The notes beneath the pieces were generated by a model, which saw only the letters and a list, made by a program, of their open reading frames with translations, had not been told where the DNA came from and ran no database searches. From contig CAMRSM010000028.1 of assembly GCA_947053345.1 (NCBI GenBank), positions 1 through 53,767 of the forward strand: a stretch of 53,767 nucleotides of DNA. The letters are read 5' to 3'. Of this stretch, positions 9,917-19,582 are shown piece after piece (the stretch's first letter is position 1; each line of letters begins with the position of its first letter). Made by a program: the position numbers and the translations under genes. This stretch comes from an uncultured Lachnospiraceae bacterium (lineage in GTDB: Bacteria; Bacillota; Clostridia; Lachnospirales; Lachnospiraceae).

Positions 9917-10633
9917 ATGGAAGAAAGGTTATTTGAAAATGATATGACATTGTCGGAGATGGACGCGGCAGTTGAGCGTTATCTGACGGAAAAGGGTTCT
10001 GCAATCCGCATTTTGGTGGATATCCCGCTGACAGAAGATGAATATATCCAACTTTCGGATAAACTTTTAGACACCGAACGGAATATGACAACGATACAGC
10101 GTTACCGCATCAGCATGTTATTGGCATGGGCCTACGCACTTTACTACGGCAAGGAAGAAAGTAAAGAGTATTGTGCAATCATGAGCGGGTTCAACCGGCT
10201 GCCGCAGTACTCCACAAGACAGTTTTACAAAATCTGCAGCAGGACTTTTGAGGAGTTTGGGTTAAATACGTATTTCCCGGAGATCAGCAGCAAGCATCAG
10301 CTTTTCGGTATGATGGTGGCACAGGCAGGCATTTCCGAGTTAATGGCACCGCACTTTTGCAAACTCCTGGATGAACTCCTTGACGGGAAATCGGTCAAAG
10401 AAGCGATGGATGAGATGGAGGCAACGAATAATCCGCAGTTGGAAGATATTGCGAATATATCAAGCTACCATTTCCTTGAAAACCTTCTTCTCACGGCGAG
10501 GGAGCTTATGCGGGACTGCCACAGTGAAAAGTATACGGAAGCGGAACTGCGCGATAAGTATGCGATTACTTCCAGCAGGTTGATCCATACTTGTTGGGCG
10601 TGGGCACGGAATTGCAATAAAGTTTGCGCGTAG
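9917..10633 (+). CDS. Unrecognised soluble protein
   Basis: A 238-residue, apparently cytosolic protein with no signal peptide or membrane segment and mostly helical character. I do not recognise a family. Notable segments are MTLSEMDAAVERYLTEKGS near the start, YSTRQFYKICSRTFEEFG in the middle and a Trp/Cys-rich tail (TCWAWARNCNKVCA). The start follows GGAGGTAG. It has its own promoter and a strong terminator, so it is a single-gene unit and very likely expressed. Confidence 0.75.
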   Translation: MEERLFENDMTLSEMDAAVERYLTEKGSAIRILVDIPLTEDEYIQLSDKLLDTERNMTTIQRYRISMLLAWAYALYYGKEESKEYCAIMSGFNRLPQYSTRQFYKICSRTFEEFGLNTYFPEISSKHQLFGMMVAQAGISELMAPHFCKLLDELLDGKSVKEAMDEMEATNNPQLEDIANISSYHFLENLLLTARELMRDCHSEKYTEAELRDKYAITSSRLIHTCWAWARNCNKVCA

Positions 10634-10760
10634 GGAAATTTCGTCTGGTATATATGGGGCAGGGAACCTTTGGCTAAAATGTTTATATGATCGGTAGATA
10701 AGGATGGTATCTGGTTTATAGAGCGGGGGCTGATCGGAGTTGAATAAAAAGAATGCAGAA

Positions 10761-10803
10761 GCCGCACGGGGCGATGAAGGGAATCGTCCGTGCGGCTGTT
10801 TTT
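10761..10803 (+). terminator. Terminator after the 238-residue gene
   Basis: The stem GCCGCACGG (10761-10769) / CCGTGCGGC (10788-10796) is extended by GCGAT/ATCGT inside, and five T follow. It sits about 130 bp after the stop. Confidence 0.85.
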
Positions 10804-10893
10804 CTGTGTCCGTGCATCCGGCATAGGATCGCCAAGTAAGTTCATGAGAACGATGCCATGGGAGAAGAGACAACGTGCCCTGTCCGTCCGTTT

Positions 10894-13800
10894 CTATTTT
10901 GCTGAAGGTTCTCTGTGCAGCCTCAGCACGCTCACGGAATACATCGGTGCGGTATAATTGAACTGGCTGCCCGCGCCGTCAAGTTCCGAGCTCTGCAAAG
11001 TCACGACTTCGGTTTTGCCGAGTACATTGTCATTTGCAAGGCTCGTACCTGCCACAAGGTCAAGGGAAGCGGATGCCTGAATCCCCTTGGTTCCTGCAAG
11101 GTCGATGGCAAATGTTTTTGGTGCGCCCGTCACATTGACGAGTTTGATGATGATATCGCCGCTTTCGTCCGTGCTCACGACCTGGTAGCTCTCGGCATTT
11201 GTCGTTTCCGGCAGGTCGTAATCCACGTAAAGTTCGCCGTCGATATAGCACTTCACATTGGTATCCGTCACGACAACGCGCAGCATGTAGGCTTTCCCGT
11301 TCTCAATCCGGCAGTCTTTCACCGTTCCGGAAAGCTGGCCGGATTTTGCTCCCCCCTCGACTTGCTGGAGACAGGATACCGTATTGTTCCATCCGCCGAT
11401 GTTCCAGAAGAAATTGTCATCCACGCCGCGCACGGCGAATGGGATGAGGAAGCCCTCCTGCCCGCCGTTTTTTGTTGCGGTCACTTCGTAAGTGTAATTT
11501 GTCCAGCCCGTCTCGCCGAAGTACGCCGTGCTCCCGGTATTGCCGAAGCGTCCGGTATTTGTTGTGGAAGAGAGCTGTAAGAGCGAACCGTCCGTCACCG
11601 ACCAGATTCCGTCAGACGGCGTGACCCAGCGCGCGCCAAAATTCCCGTCGGAGAAATCATCCTCCGCGAGTACCGCGCCGGTGACGTTGTCTGTGACCCT
11701 GACATTGTTAAAAGTCGCCGAGGTATTCCAGGTTCCGACCCCGATCCTTCCAGAGAGTTTGATATCCTCGATGTCCGCCCCGGTCAGTGTGGAGGAAAGC
11801 AGCGCGCTGCCCGCGTTTTTCGCGAAAATCTGCTGGACGTAATAATTGATGGAGCAGGTGGAGGTCGTATTGTTGAACCAGATCAGATCCGGTGCCCAGT
11901 GCAGGGCGGTCAGGTTGCCGAATAACGGTGCATATGCCGCCATCTTTACGATGTCTCCGTTGCGCTCCAGCCCTGTCATGTATGCCGCTTCGGAGAGCGC
12001 GGCGTTTAATGTGTTTGACTGTGCCGCGTACTCGCCGAGGAAGACATTGATGCCGCCGCCGAATTTCGTTTCGGTCATATGCTCCGTGCCGCGGCTGTAG
12101 TTTTTCTCGTCATAGTAATCCACATGGTTGTAGAACCACGAAGGGGAGTTGTAGTAGTGGTGGTCGGTCGCGCCCGCAAAATCGCTGATCGTTTTGTCCG
12201 GGTGTGCGGCAAGCCAGCGTGCGGCCTCCTCGTAGGATGCCATGTAATCCACGCCGGAATCGCCGTCGTCCACACCGGCCGAGAACATGAGTTCAATCCC
12301 GTCAAAAAGTTCCGGATTTTTCTCCTTTGCACCGGCAAACGCATCCACGAACGCCTCGTAGTGGCGGAAGAAATTGCTGCCCCACTGCTCGTTTCCGATA
12401 CCGATGTATTTGAGGGCGAACGGTTCCTCATGTCCCATTGCAATACGCACTGCCCCCCATTTGGTGGAAGCGTCACCGCGGCAAAATTCCACAAGGTCGA
12501 GAGCATCCTGTACATATTGTTCAAATTCTTCCGTCCCGACATCCGGGCCGGTTCCCGGTCCCTGGCCCATGCACCCAAGCCCGCAGTTGACGACCGGGAC
12601 ACCGATTGCGCCGATATCTTCTGCAAGCAGGAAATACTCATAGAACCCAAGTCCGTAGGACATATAGGACGGATACTTATCGTTTGTTGCGCGCTCGTCC
12701 GTCCAGATATTCTGTCCCTGTCTGCGCGCTGCCACATCGCCGTATGTGCCGTTAAAGAGGAGTGGCTCCCCGTCCGGCCCCACACCGATGGAATCCTTCC
12801 AGTCGTAGGCGGTTGCGAGCGTTGCACCCTCGATCACGCAGCCGCCCGGAAAACGCAGGAAAGCCGGGGAGAGCGCCTCAAGCTTCTCGGCGAGATCCTT
12901 GCGCAGTCCGTTTACACGTCCCTTGTAAGTGTTCTTCGGGAAGAGGGAGACCATGTCGATGGCGGCGGAACCGGTATTGATCATAATATTCAGGGAAAGA
13001 TTCCTTGAGACGGTGGATGAAGCTTTCAGGGTAAGCTCGTATTTCGTCCATTCTGGGGTTATGGCATCAATCGTTCCTTCGGCTATGAGTTCGCTGCCGA
13101 ACATAAGAGTTACATGGATGGCTCCCGTGTATCCCTCAAGCCCGCGCGCGTAGACGGAGAATATGTATTCCGCTCCCTCCGTTACCGCCATACCGTCAAG
13201 GAAGCCGGAATTTGCGATGCCCGCCAAATCTGCCGACGTGTTTTTTAATACCATGTAATTCGGGTTGTTTACATTCAGACAGCCTTCTGTGTCCTCCTTG
13301 ACCACGGTCGCGCCGATCTCGCCGACATCTTTCCAGGCGTGTTTTTCATTGCCTGCGGCGAGGTTCGTGAACTCGAAGGAACGGTTCTGTACAAGCTCGG
13401 CGTACAGCCCGCCGTCTGCCGCGAAATTGATATCCTCGATGAAAATGCCGTAGAGCAGGTCGCTGATCTCATGTACGGGTGCGGATGCATCGACGGATAA
13501 GGTATAATTGCTCTGTGCCGTGTCGTATGCAGAGATTGTCGCCGGGTCGCCGTAGACAGCAGGAGCCTGTGTCGGCGCGGCGGTAGGGTCAGGAGCCGTC
13601 GTGGGAGCGGCAGTCGGCTCCGGGACCGGCGTGCCTGCGTCCGTTGGTTCCGGTGAAGGGGTGGCAGGGATGTCTGTTACCGCAGCCCCAGTCGGGGTGA
13701 CTTCCGGGGAAGGTGTGTTATTCCCGTCAGTTTTTTTCCCGCAGCCTGCCGGCGAGAATGCGAGAAGACCTGCGCAGGCGAGTGCCGCGGCACGTTTTAC

Positions 13801-13899
13801 CGCAAAGCTTGGGGGTGCGGTTTGCACTGTGCGGGAATGAGGCTTTGACATTTCAAATGTCTGTGCCATGAAGTTTTGTCTTGCGCTTTTTTTCATCAT
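10894..13899 (-). CDS. Secreted GH51-type alpha-L-arabinofuranosidase, multidomain
   Basis: About 1001 residues. A basic, long N-terminus leads into a hydrophobic segment (about residues 38-50) ending SPAGC, a poor lipobox. A Pro/Thr linker follows to about residue 115, then a carbohydrate-binding-like beta domain. The catalytic region opens with LLYGIFIEDINFAADGGLY, with acid/base Glu near 504 (GIGNEQWG) and nucleophile Glu near 623 (FLGEYAAQS). A laminin-G/DUF1080-like domain (about 716-900) interrupts the C-terminal beta sandwich. It should release arabinose from arabinan or arabinoxylan outside the cell. ATG 13899 (or 13896) follows GAGGT. A longer reading from 13980 would run across the promoter and is rejected. 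Confidence 0.9.
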   Translation of the reverse strand: MMKKSARQNFMAQTFEMSKPHSRTVQTAPPSFAVKRAAALACAGLLAFSPAGCGKKTDGNNTPSPEVTPTGAAVTDIPATPSPEPTDAGTPVPEPTAAPTTAPDPTAAPTQAPAVYGDPATISAYDTAQSNYTLSVDASAPVHEISDLLYGIFIEDINFAADGGLYAELVQNRSFEFTNLAAGNEKHAWKDVGEIGATVVKEDTEGCLNVNNPNYMVLKNTSADLAGIANSGFLDGMAVTEGAEYIFSVYARGLEGYTGAIHVTLMFGSELIAEGTIDAITPEWTKYELTLKASSTVSRNLSLNIMINTGSAAIDMVSLFPKNTYKGRVNGLRKDLAEKLEALSPAFLRFPGGCVIEGATLATAYDWKDSIGVGPDGEPLLFNGTYGDVAARRQGQNIWTDERATNDKYPSYMSYGLGFYEYFLLAEDIGAIGVPVVNCGLGCMGQGPGTGPDVGTEEFEQYVQDALDLVEFCRGDASTKWGAVRIAMGHEEPFALKYIGIGNEQWGSNFFRHYEAFVDAFAGAKEKNPELFDGIELMFSAGVDDGDSGVDYMASYEEAARWLAAHPDKTISDFAGATDHHYYNSPSWFYNHVDYYDEKNYSRGTEHMTETKFGGGINVFLGEYAAQSNTLNAALSEAAYMTGLERNGDIVKMAAYAPLFGNLTALHWAPDLIWFNNTTSTCSINYYVQQIFAKNAGSALLSSTLTGADIEDIKLSGRIGVGTWNTSATFNNVRVTDNVTGAVLAEDDFSDGNFGARWVTPSDGIWSVTDGSLLQLSSTTNTGRFGNTGSTAYFGETGWTNYTYEVTATKNGGQEGFLIPFAVRGVDDNFFWNIGGWNNTVSCLQQVEGGAKSGQLSGTVKDCRIENGKAYMLRVVVTDTNVKCYIDGELYVDYDLPETTNAESYQVVSTDESGDIIIKLVNVTGAPKTFAIDLAGTKGIQASASLDLVAGTSLANDNVLGKTEVVTLQSSELDGAGSQFNYTAPMYSVSVLRLHREPSAK

Positions 13900-13951
13900 A
13901 GACCTCATTTCTTTTTGAAGAATGTGAAATATTTTAATAAATTCTGAAATA

Positions 13952-13980
13952 ATTATATTGAAAAACAGGCGGGATGTCAA
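13952..13980 (-). promoter_or_regulatory. Consensus promoter of the arabinofuranosidase gene
   Basis: On the minus strand, TTGACA (13980-13975) and TATAAT (13957-13952) both match the consensus exactly with 17-bp spacing. This places transcription start near 13945 and leaves a leader of about 45 nt. Confidence 0.92.
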
Positions 13981-14214
13981 GGAAATGTGGGTGTGTTTTG
14001 CGCCTTTGTACCGTGCCGAATACCTGTATCATCGGTATTCCATGGAAAGAGGCAGCGTTGTTTTCCTTCCTGTTTTGGTATGGCAGGTGTTTGGTTTATC
14101 TGAGCGGGAACAAAACTGAGGTTTGGGTTCTGGGGATTGCAGATGTCCGTATGGATTTTCCGGGAAGAAATCGCCGGTCTTGTAAAAATACCAATGGTTT
14201 GGTTAGAATGCATC

Positions 14215-14243
14215 TTGAAAACTCTTCCAAAATCAGATAGAAT
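14215..14243 (+). promoter_or_regulatory. Promoter of the ABC exporter genes
   Basis: TTGAAA (14215-14220) and TAGAAT (14238-14243), 17-bp spacing, about 40 bp ahead of the first exporter gene. The rest of the 13981-14214 gap holds no gene I can support. Confidence 0.75.
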
Positions 14244-14280
14244 AATTGGGTAAAATACAAAGCAGAAAGGGTAAAGAAAA

Positions 14281-16038
14281 ATGAAGAAACTGCTTAGCTT
14301 CCTTAAAGATTACAAGAAGGAGAGCATTCTCGCACCTTTGTTTAAGATGCTGGAAGCGTTCTTTGAACTCTTCGTCCCTCTTGTAATGAAAAAAATCATT
14401 GATGTCGGTATCGCGAACGGTGACCGGCCTTACATTGTGCGGATGTGCCTTTTGATGGTGGCGCTTGGCATCATCGGGCTTGCCTGCTCCCTGACAGCGC
14501 AGTTTTTTGCGGCGAAGGCGGCGGTCGGCTGCTCGACGAAGCTGCGTCATGCGCTGTTTTCGCACATTCAGGGACTGACCTACACGGAGATCGACGACCT
14601 TGGAACTTCTACGATGATTACGCGCATGACGAGCGACATCAACCAGGTGCAGTCCGGGGTCAATATGGTGCTGCGCTTGTTTATGCGTTCCCCTTTTATA
14701 GTATTCGGTGCTATGATCATGGCGTTTACGATCGACGTGAAAGCCGCATTGATTTTTGTGGTTACGATCCCGGTGCTTTCAGTGATTGTGTTCGGTATTA
14801 TGATGATTACCATGCCCCTGTTCAAAAAGGTACAAAAAGGGCTTGACCGGGTGCTCTCAAAGACAAGGGAGAACCTGACCGGCGTGCGCGTGATCCGCGC
14901 GTTTGCACAGGAACAGGAGGAAATCTCGGAGTTTGGGGAGGAGAATACAGCGCTGACCAAATTGCAGATGCGTGTCGGCAGAATATCTGCGCTGACGAAC
15001 CCGCTGACTTATATTGTGGTCAACCTCTCCATCGCGGCGCTGATCTGGGTCGGCGCGCTGCGCGTGGATGCGGGGATCATCACACAGGGTGCAGTGATTG
15101 CCTTAGTCAATTATATGTCGCAGATTCTGGTGGAGCTTGTAAAACTCGCAAACCTCATCGTGACGATCACAAAGGCGCTTGCCTGTGCGGGGCGTATCGA
15201 GAAGGTGTTTGAGATTGAGCCGAGTATGGTGTACGGGGACAAAGCGGAGTATGAGAAGAAGAAGGCGGAGGCCGGAAATACTGCGCCTGTCTATGCAGTA
15301 GAGTTTAAAAATGCAGGTCTGACTTACCGCGGTGCGGGGGCGGAATCGCTGTCCGGTTTAAACCTAAAGGTCAAACCGGGTGAGACAATCGGGATTATCG
15401 GCGGTACCGGATCCGGGAAAACATCGGTGGTCAACCTGATCCCGCGCTACTATGACGCGACGGAGGGTGAGGTGCTGGTGGACGGTATCAATGTGAAGGA
15501 CTACCCAATGGAAGCACTGCGTGACAAGGTTGGCATGGTCATGCAGAAAGCGGTGCTTTTTAAGGGGACGATCCGCCAGAACCTTAAGTGGGGCAGGCAG
15601 GATGCGACGGACGAAGAAATGTTTGAGGCGCTTGAGATCGCGCAGGCAAAGGACTTTGTGGACACAAAGGACGGGAAGCTGTCCGCGCCGATCACACAGG
15701 GAGGAAAGAACCTTTCCGGCGGACAAAAGCAGAGGCTGACGATCGCCCGTGCGCTGGTGCGCAAACCGGAGATTCTGGTGCTTGATGACAGCGCGTCGGC
15801 GCTTGACTACGCGACGGATGCGAAGCTGCGCAAAGCATTGCGCGGGATGCGTGAGAAACTGACGGTATTTATTGTATCACAGCGTGCGGCATCCATCATG
15901 CACGCCGACCAGATCGTAGTGCTTGACGACGGGCATGTTGCGGGCATTGGCAGGCATGAGGAGCTTCTGGCAGGCTGTGAGGTATATCAGGAGATTTACT
16001 ATTCACAGTTTAAAAAAGAAGAGGGGAAGGGGGCGTAA
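14281..16038 (+). CDS. Heterodimeric ABC exporter, subunit with degenerate ATP site
   Basis: 585 residues: six predicted membrane helices in the first 310 or so residues, then an ATPase domain. Walker A is GGTGSGKTS and the signature LSGGQKQR is intact. However, Walker B reads LVLDDSAS, with Asp in place of the catalytic Glu, and the switch His is Gln (IVSQRAASI). This is the pattern of the non-canonical half in heterodimeric exporters of the multidrug or lipid type. It forms a pair with the next gene three bases downstream. The substrate cannot be told from sequence. Confidence 0.92.
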   Translation: MKKLLSFLKDYKKESILAPLFKMLEAFFELFVPLVMKKIIDVGIANGDRPYIVRMCLLMVALGIIGLACSLTAQFFAAKAAVGCSTKLRHALFSHIQGLTYTEIDDLGTSTMITRMTSDINQVQSGVNMVLRLFMRSPFIVFGAMIMAFTIDVKAALIFVVTIPVLSVIVFGIMMITMPLFKKVQKGLDRVLSKTRENLTGVRVIRAFAQEQEEISEFGEENTALTKLQMRVGRISALTNPLTYIVVNLSIAALIWVGALRVDAGIITQGAVIALVNYMSQILVELVKLANLIVTITKALACAGRIEKVFEIEPSMVYGDKAEYEKKKAEAGNTAPVYAVEFKNAGLTYRGAGAESLSGLNLKVKPGETIGIIGGTGSGKTSVVNLIPRYYDATEGEVLVDGINVKDYPMEALRDKVGMVMQKAVLFKGTIRQNLKWGRQDATDEEMFEALEIAQAKDFVDTKDGKLSAPITQGGKNLSGGQKQRLTIARALVRKPEILVLDDSASALDYATDAKLRKALRGMREKLTVFIVSQRAASIMHADQIVVLDDGHVAGIGRHEELLAGCEVYQEIYYSQFKKEEGKGA

Positions 16039-16041
16039 GGA

Positions 16042-17925
16042 GTGAGCGGGAAAAATACGGAAACAGGAAAAAACGGGAAGAGTGTAAAACCGGGAAATAC
16101 CGCTAAAAACAATTCTGTAAAAAAGGCAGGAGATACTGCCGGGAGCGGGGCAGCGGGGAATCCGGCGGGAAACGGCGAAAAGAAGAAATCTCCCAACCGC
16201 GGGACAATGAAAAAGGTGCTGTGCTACATCCGCCGCTACTGGTTTTTTGTGGTACTCTCCATCCTGTGCGCGGCGGTCACAGTGGCGCTTACGCTCTATG
16301 TGCCGATCCTGACCGGAGATGCGATCGACTACATTATTGACAAGGGTTTCGTGGCGTTTGACCCGGTACTTTCGATTGTGAAAAAAATTGTTGTTGTGGT
16401 GCTTTTCACGGCAGTATCGCAGTGGCTGATGAATGTGAGCAACAACCGGATTGCTTACCATGTGATCCACGATATCCGGCGCGAGGCGTTCCACAAAATT
16501 GAGATCCTGCCGCTGAAGTATATCGACGGGCATTCTTACGGTGAAGTGGTCAGCCGCGTGATCGCGGATGTAGATCAGTTTTCTGACGGTCTTTTGATGG
16601 GCTTTACGCAGCTTTTTACCGGGGTAATCACAATCCTTGGGACATTGCTGTTCATGATCTCGCTGAACGGGAAGATCACGCTTGTTGTTGTGCTTGTTAC
16701 GCCGGTATCGCTGTTTGTGGCGGCGTTCATCGCAAAGAAAACATATTCCATGTTCAAACTCCAGTCCGAGACGCGCGGAGAGCAGACGGCTCTGATCGAC
16801 GAGATGATCGGAAATCAGAAGGTGGTGCAGGCGTTCGGGCAGGAGGATGAAGTACTGGAACGTTTTGACGAGATTAACGGGCGGCTTGAAAAATGCTCGC
16901 TCAAAGCAATCTTCTTCTCCTCGACCACGAATCCGGCGACGCGGTTTGTCAACAGCCTTGTCTATACCGGCGTGGGGCTGACAGGGGCAATTTCGGCGAT
17001 TTCCGGCGGTATCACGGTCGGGCAGCTCTCGTGCTTTTTAAGTTACGCGAACCAGTACACAAAGCCGTTCAATGAGATTTCGGGTGTTGTGACCGAGCTG
17101 CAGAATGCACTTGCCTGCGCTGCGCGGATTTTTGAACTGATCGAGGAGGAACCGCAGATACCGGAGGCGGAGAATGCGGTGGTCTTAAAGGATGTGGACG
17201 GCACAGTAGCGCTTGAGGGAGTCTCTTTCTCCTATACGCCGGACCAAAAGCTCATACAGGACTTCAATCTCGCGGTAAGAGCGGGTCAGCGCGTGGCGAT
17301 CGTCGGTCCGACGGGGTGCGGGAAGACAACGGTCATCAACCTGCTGATGCGTTTTTATGATGTAAATTCGGGCAGCATAAAAGTGAGCGGCACAGATATC
17401 CGCGAGGCGACACGGGCGAGCCTGCGCACAGGTTTCGGCATGGTTTTGCAGGAAACGTGGTTGAAGACAGGGACTATCCGGGAAAATCTGACGATGGGAA
17501 AGCCGGATGCGACGGACGAAGAGATTATCACGGCGGCAAAAGCGGCGCATGCGCACAGTTTTATCAAGCGCTTGCCGCAGGGGTATGACACGGTGATCGG
17601 AGAGGACGGCGGCAGCTTGTCGCAGGGGCAGAAGCAGCTTCTGTGCATTGCGCGCGTGATGCTCTGCCTGCCGCCGATGCTTATTTTAGATGAGGCAACC
17701 TCCTCCATTGACACCCGCACGGAGATCAAGATCCAGAATGCATTCGCCAGGATGATGGAGGGGCGCACGAGCTTTATCGTGGCACACCGCTTGTCAACGA
17801 TCCAGACCGCGGATATCATTCTGGTCATGAAGGACGGGAATATCATTGAGCAGGGCAGCCACGAGACATTGCTTGCACGCGGCGGCTTCTACGCGAACCT
17901 CTACAACAGCCAATTCGCCCAGTAG
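16042..17925 (+). CDS. Heterodimeric ABC exporter, catalytic partner subunit
   Basis: 627 residues, with an extra N-terminal tail of about 55 residues rich in Gly, Lys and Asn before the first membrane helix (RRYWFFVVLSILCAAV). The ATPase has GPTGCGKTT, Walker B LILDEATSS with the catalytic Glu, and switch His in IVAHRLSTI, but its signature is LSQGQ. It therefore supplies the catalytic residues of the active site while its partner supplies the good LSGGQ. The start is GTG 16042 after GGGGAAGGGGG. A later ATG at 16207 lacks a good binding site. Confidence 0.92.
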   Translation: MSGKNTETGKNGKSVKPGNTAKNNSVKKAGDTAGSGAAGNPAGNGEKKKSPNRGTMKKVLCYIRRYWFFVVLSILCAAVTVALTLYVPILTGDAIDYIIDKGFVAFDPVLSIVKKIVVVVLFTAVSQWLMNVSNNRIAYHVIHDIRREAFHKIEILPLKYIDGHSYGEVVSRVIADVDQFSDGLLMGFTQLFTGVITILGTLLFMISLNGKITLVVVLVTPVSLFVAAFIAKKTYSMFKLQSETRGEQTALIDEMIGNQKVVQAFGQEDEVLERFDEINGRLEKCSLKAIFFSSTTNPATRFVNSLVYTGVGLTGAISAISGGITVGQLSCFLSYANQYTKPFNEISGVVTELQNALACAARIFELIEEEPQIPEAENAVVLKDVDGTVALEGVSFSYTPDQKLIQDFNLAVRAGQRVAIVGPTGCGKTTVINLLMRFYDVNSGSIKVSGTDIREATRASLRTGFGMVLQETWLKTGTIRENLTMGKPDATDEEIITAAKAAHAHSFIKRLPQGYDTVIGEDGGSLSQGQKQLLCIARVMLCLPPMLILDEATSSIDTRTEIKIQNAFARMMEGRTSFIVAHRLSTIQTADIILVMKDGNIIEQGSHETLLARGGFYANLYNSQFAQ

Positions 17926-18023
17926 AGGATAAAAGGAAGATGCAGGATGGAATCCGGGCGAATTTATTCGCCCCTCCAATAAGAAAAACGCGGTAGATTT
18001 TCGAAACCGGAGGTGAGGGCAGC

Positions 18024-18722
18024 GTGAAAAAACGAAATTTAAAGGCAGTGACTGCTACAACGATCATCGGCGGAAGTGACGGGCCGACAAGCATTTTCCT
18101 GGTGGGGAAAACCGGCGGCAGGCAGGGGAATCTTCTGCGCCGTTTCCGGGATCGGTGGCAGTTCAGACAGATGCAAAAGCGCCGCGCTAGGGTCATGTCG
18201 GTGATTTCACCAAAGCCGCATACGACGGATGAGGTGGCGCGCTACATCAGGAAAAAATACCGTGCCGTGGAGCTTGCAGCAAAGGACAGCAGGGCGCAGG
18301 AGGGATACCGCAACCATAAAACCTCCCTTGTTTATAAGGAACAGTCCGAGAGGATGGAGCAGATGGGTTATCCCTTACCGGACAAGAAGCGGCCGCCGGA
18401 TTTCCATGACCGGGCGGCGGTGGAAAAATGGTACGAATATATGAAAGAATACGATGAAGCGGCGATGGGACTTGACGATTCCTTCGTGCCGATGGATTAC
18501 CATATCTATCAGATCCAGGTCGGATACGGCTGTGTGTTGGATGTTGAAATGGAAAAGATACGGGGCTTGCTTAACGTGAGTTTCAGTACAACGAAGAAGA
18601 ACCGGAAGGTATTAAAAAAAATCTGGCGGGACATTTACCGTTATTACGGGGTATCACAGGAGGATATCAAAAATTCAACCGACCGCTACCTGACACTGGT
18701 GACGGTGTTGGCGGAGCGGTAG
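18024..18722 (+). CDS. Protein with N-terminal IIGGSDGPTSIFL motif, unknown function
   Basis: 232 residues, GTG start after a strong GGAGGTGAGG. Residues about 10-25 (TTIIGGSDGPTSIFLVGK) resemble the conserved GGADGPT segment of the beta subunit of sodium-translocating decarboxylases. The rest is soluble, basic and Tyr-rich, with no further membrane helix and no resemblance to that pump. The remainder (for example HTTDEVARYIRKKYRAVE and VPMDYHIYQIQVGYG) is not recognised. It sits between the ABC exporter and an ABC importer pair, 14 bp before the permease, so co-transcription is likely. Confidence 0.8.
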   Translation: MKKRNLKAVTATTIIGGSDGPTSIFLVGKTGGRQGNLLRRFRDRWQFRQMQKRRARVMSVISPKPHTTDEVARYIRKKYRAVELAAKDSRAQEGYRNHKTSLVYKEQSERMEQMGYPLPDKKRPPDFHDRAAVEKWYEYMKEYDEAAMGLDDSFVPMDYHIYQIQVGYGCVLDVEMEKIRGLLNVSFSTTKKNRKVLKKIWRDIYRYYGVSQEDIKNSTDRYLTLVTVLAER

Positions 18723-18736
18723 GTGCAGGGGGGGAC

Positions 18737-19474
18737 ATGGAAAAGAAGCGTACGGTTTTTTGCAGGAAGGTGGTTGCCGTGTCAGTGCTGCTTGCACTGT
18801 GGCAGATACTTAGTATGTGGGTAGGGAAAAGCATCTTCCTGCCTTCCGTTTTTGATACGCTTACGGCACTGGCGGCATTGGCTGGCACACGTGGCTTCTA
18901 CCTTTCCATCGGCGCTTCCTTTTTGCGCATTGCTGCCGGCTTTGCACTCGCAGTGTCCGCGGGGGTGCCCTTCGCCGTGCTTGCGGAGCGCAATGCGCAG
19001 CTCGGGGAAATATTGCAGATGTTCATGCAGCTGGTCAAATCCATTCCGGTTGCTTCCTTCGTAATCCTTATTTTACTCTGGGTGCGCTCTTCCCGGCTCT
19101 CCATTGTGGTTTCATTTTTGATGGTACTCCCGGTCATTTTTACGAATGTGCGCGGCGGGATAAGGCAGGTGGATATAAAATTGCTGGAAATGGCGGAGGT
19201 TTTCGGGCTGGGTTCTTTGAAAAAAGTGAAGAATATCTATCTGCCTGCCATCCGCCCGGCATTTGTGACCGCGTGTTCGGTGGGGCTTGGGTTCTGTTGG
19301 AAATCCGGCATTGCGGCGGAGGTGATCGGGCTACCGCCAAATTCCGTCGGCGGTGAGCTCTACAAGGCGAAGCTCTATTTGATGACACCGGAACTGTTTG
19401 CGTGGACGGTTGTGATTGTGGTCGTGAGTGTATTGTTTGAGAAGCTTGTGATGTGGGGAATACGTAAGATTTAG
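18737..19474 (+). CDS. ABC importer permease, NitT/TauT (SsuC/TauC-like) type
   Basis: 245 residues, about six membrane helices and the cytoplasmic EAA-like loop around ELAEVFG (here KLLEMAEVFGLGSLKKVKNIYLPAIRP). This type of permease imports nitrate, sulfonates, taurine, thiamine precursors or similar small solutes. The start follows GGGGGG. It is paired with the ATPase just downstream, but no solute-binding protein gene is present in the cluster, so the substrate is unknown. Confidence 0.9.
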   Translation: MEKKRTVFCRKVVAVSVLLALWQILSMWVGKSIFLPSVFDTLTALAALAGTRGFYLSIGASFLRIAAGFALAVSAGVPFAVLAERNAQLGEILQMFMQLVKSIPVASFVILILLWVRSSRLSIVVSFLMVLPVIFTNVRGGIRQVDIKLLEMAEVFGLGSLKKVKNIYLPAIRPAFVTACSVGLGFCWKSGIAAEVIGLPPNSVGGELYKAKLYLMTPELFAWTVVIVVVSVLFEKLVMWGIRKI

Positions 19475-19582
19475 CGAGGCAGGGGTGGACGCGCTCCCTG
19501 TCTCGGTATGCGCCGCAAAGCGGCGGATTTTTCTGCAAATCCATGCGCGGGAAACCAAGGTTTATGTTTGCTGGAGGCCGTA

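Noticed and set aside
13900-13980. N-terminal extension of the arabinofuranosidase to an ATG at 13980
   Set aside because: The extension covers a perfect TTGACA-17-TATAAT promoter and lacks a ribosome binding site; ATG 13899/13896 has GAGGT and leads into a basic signal-like segment.
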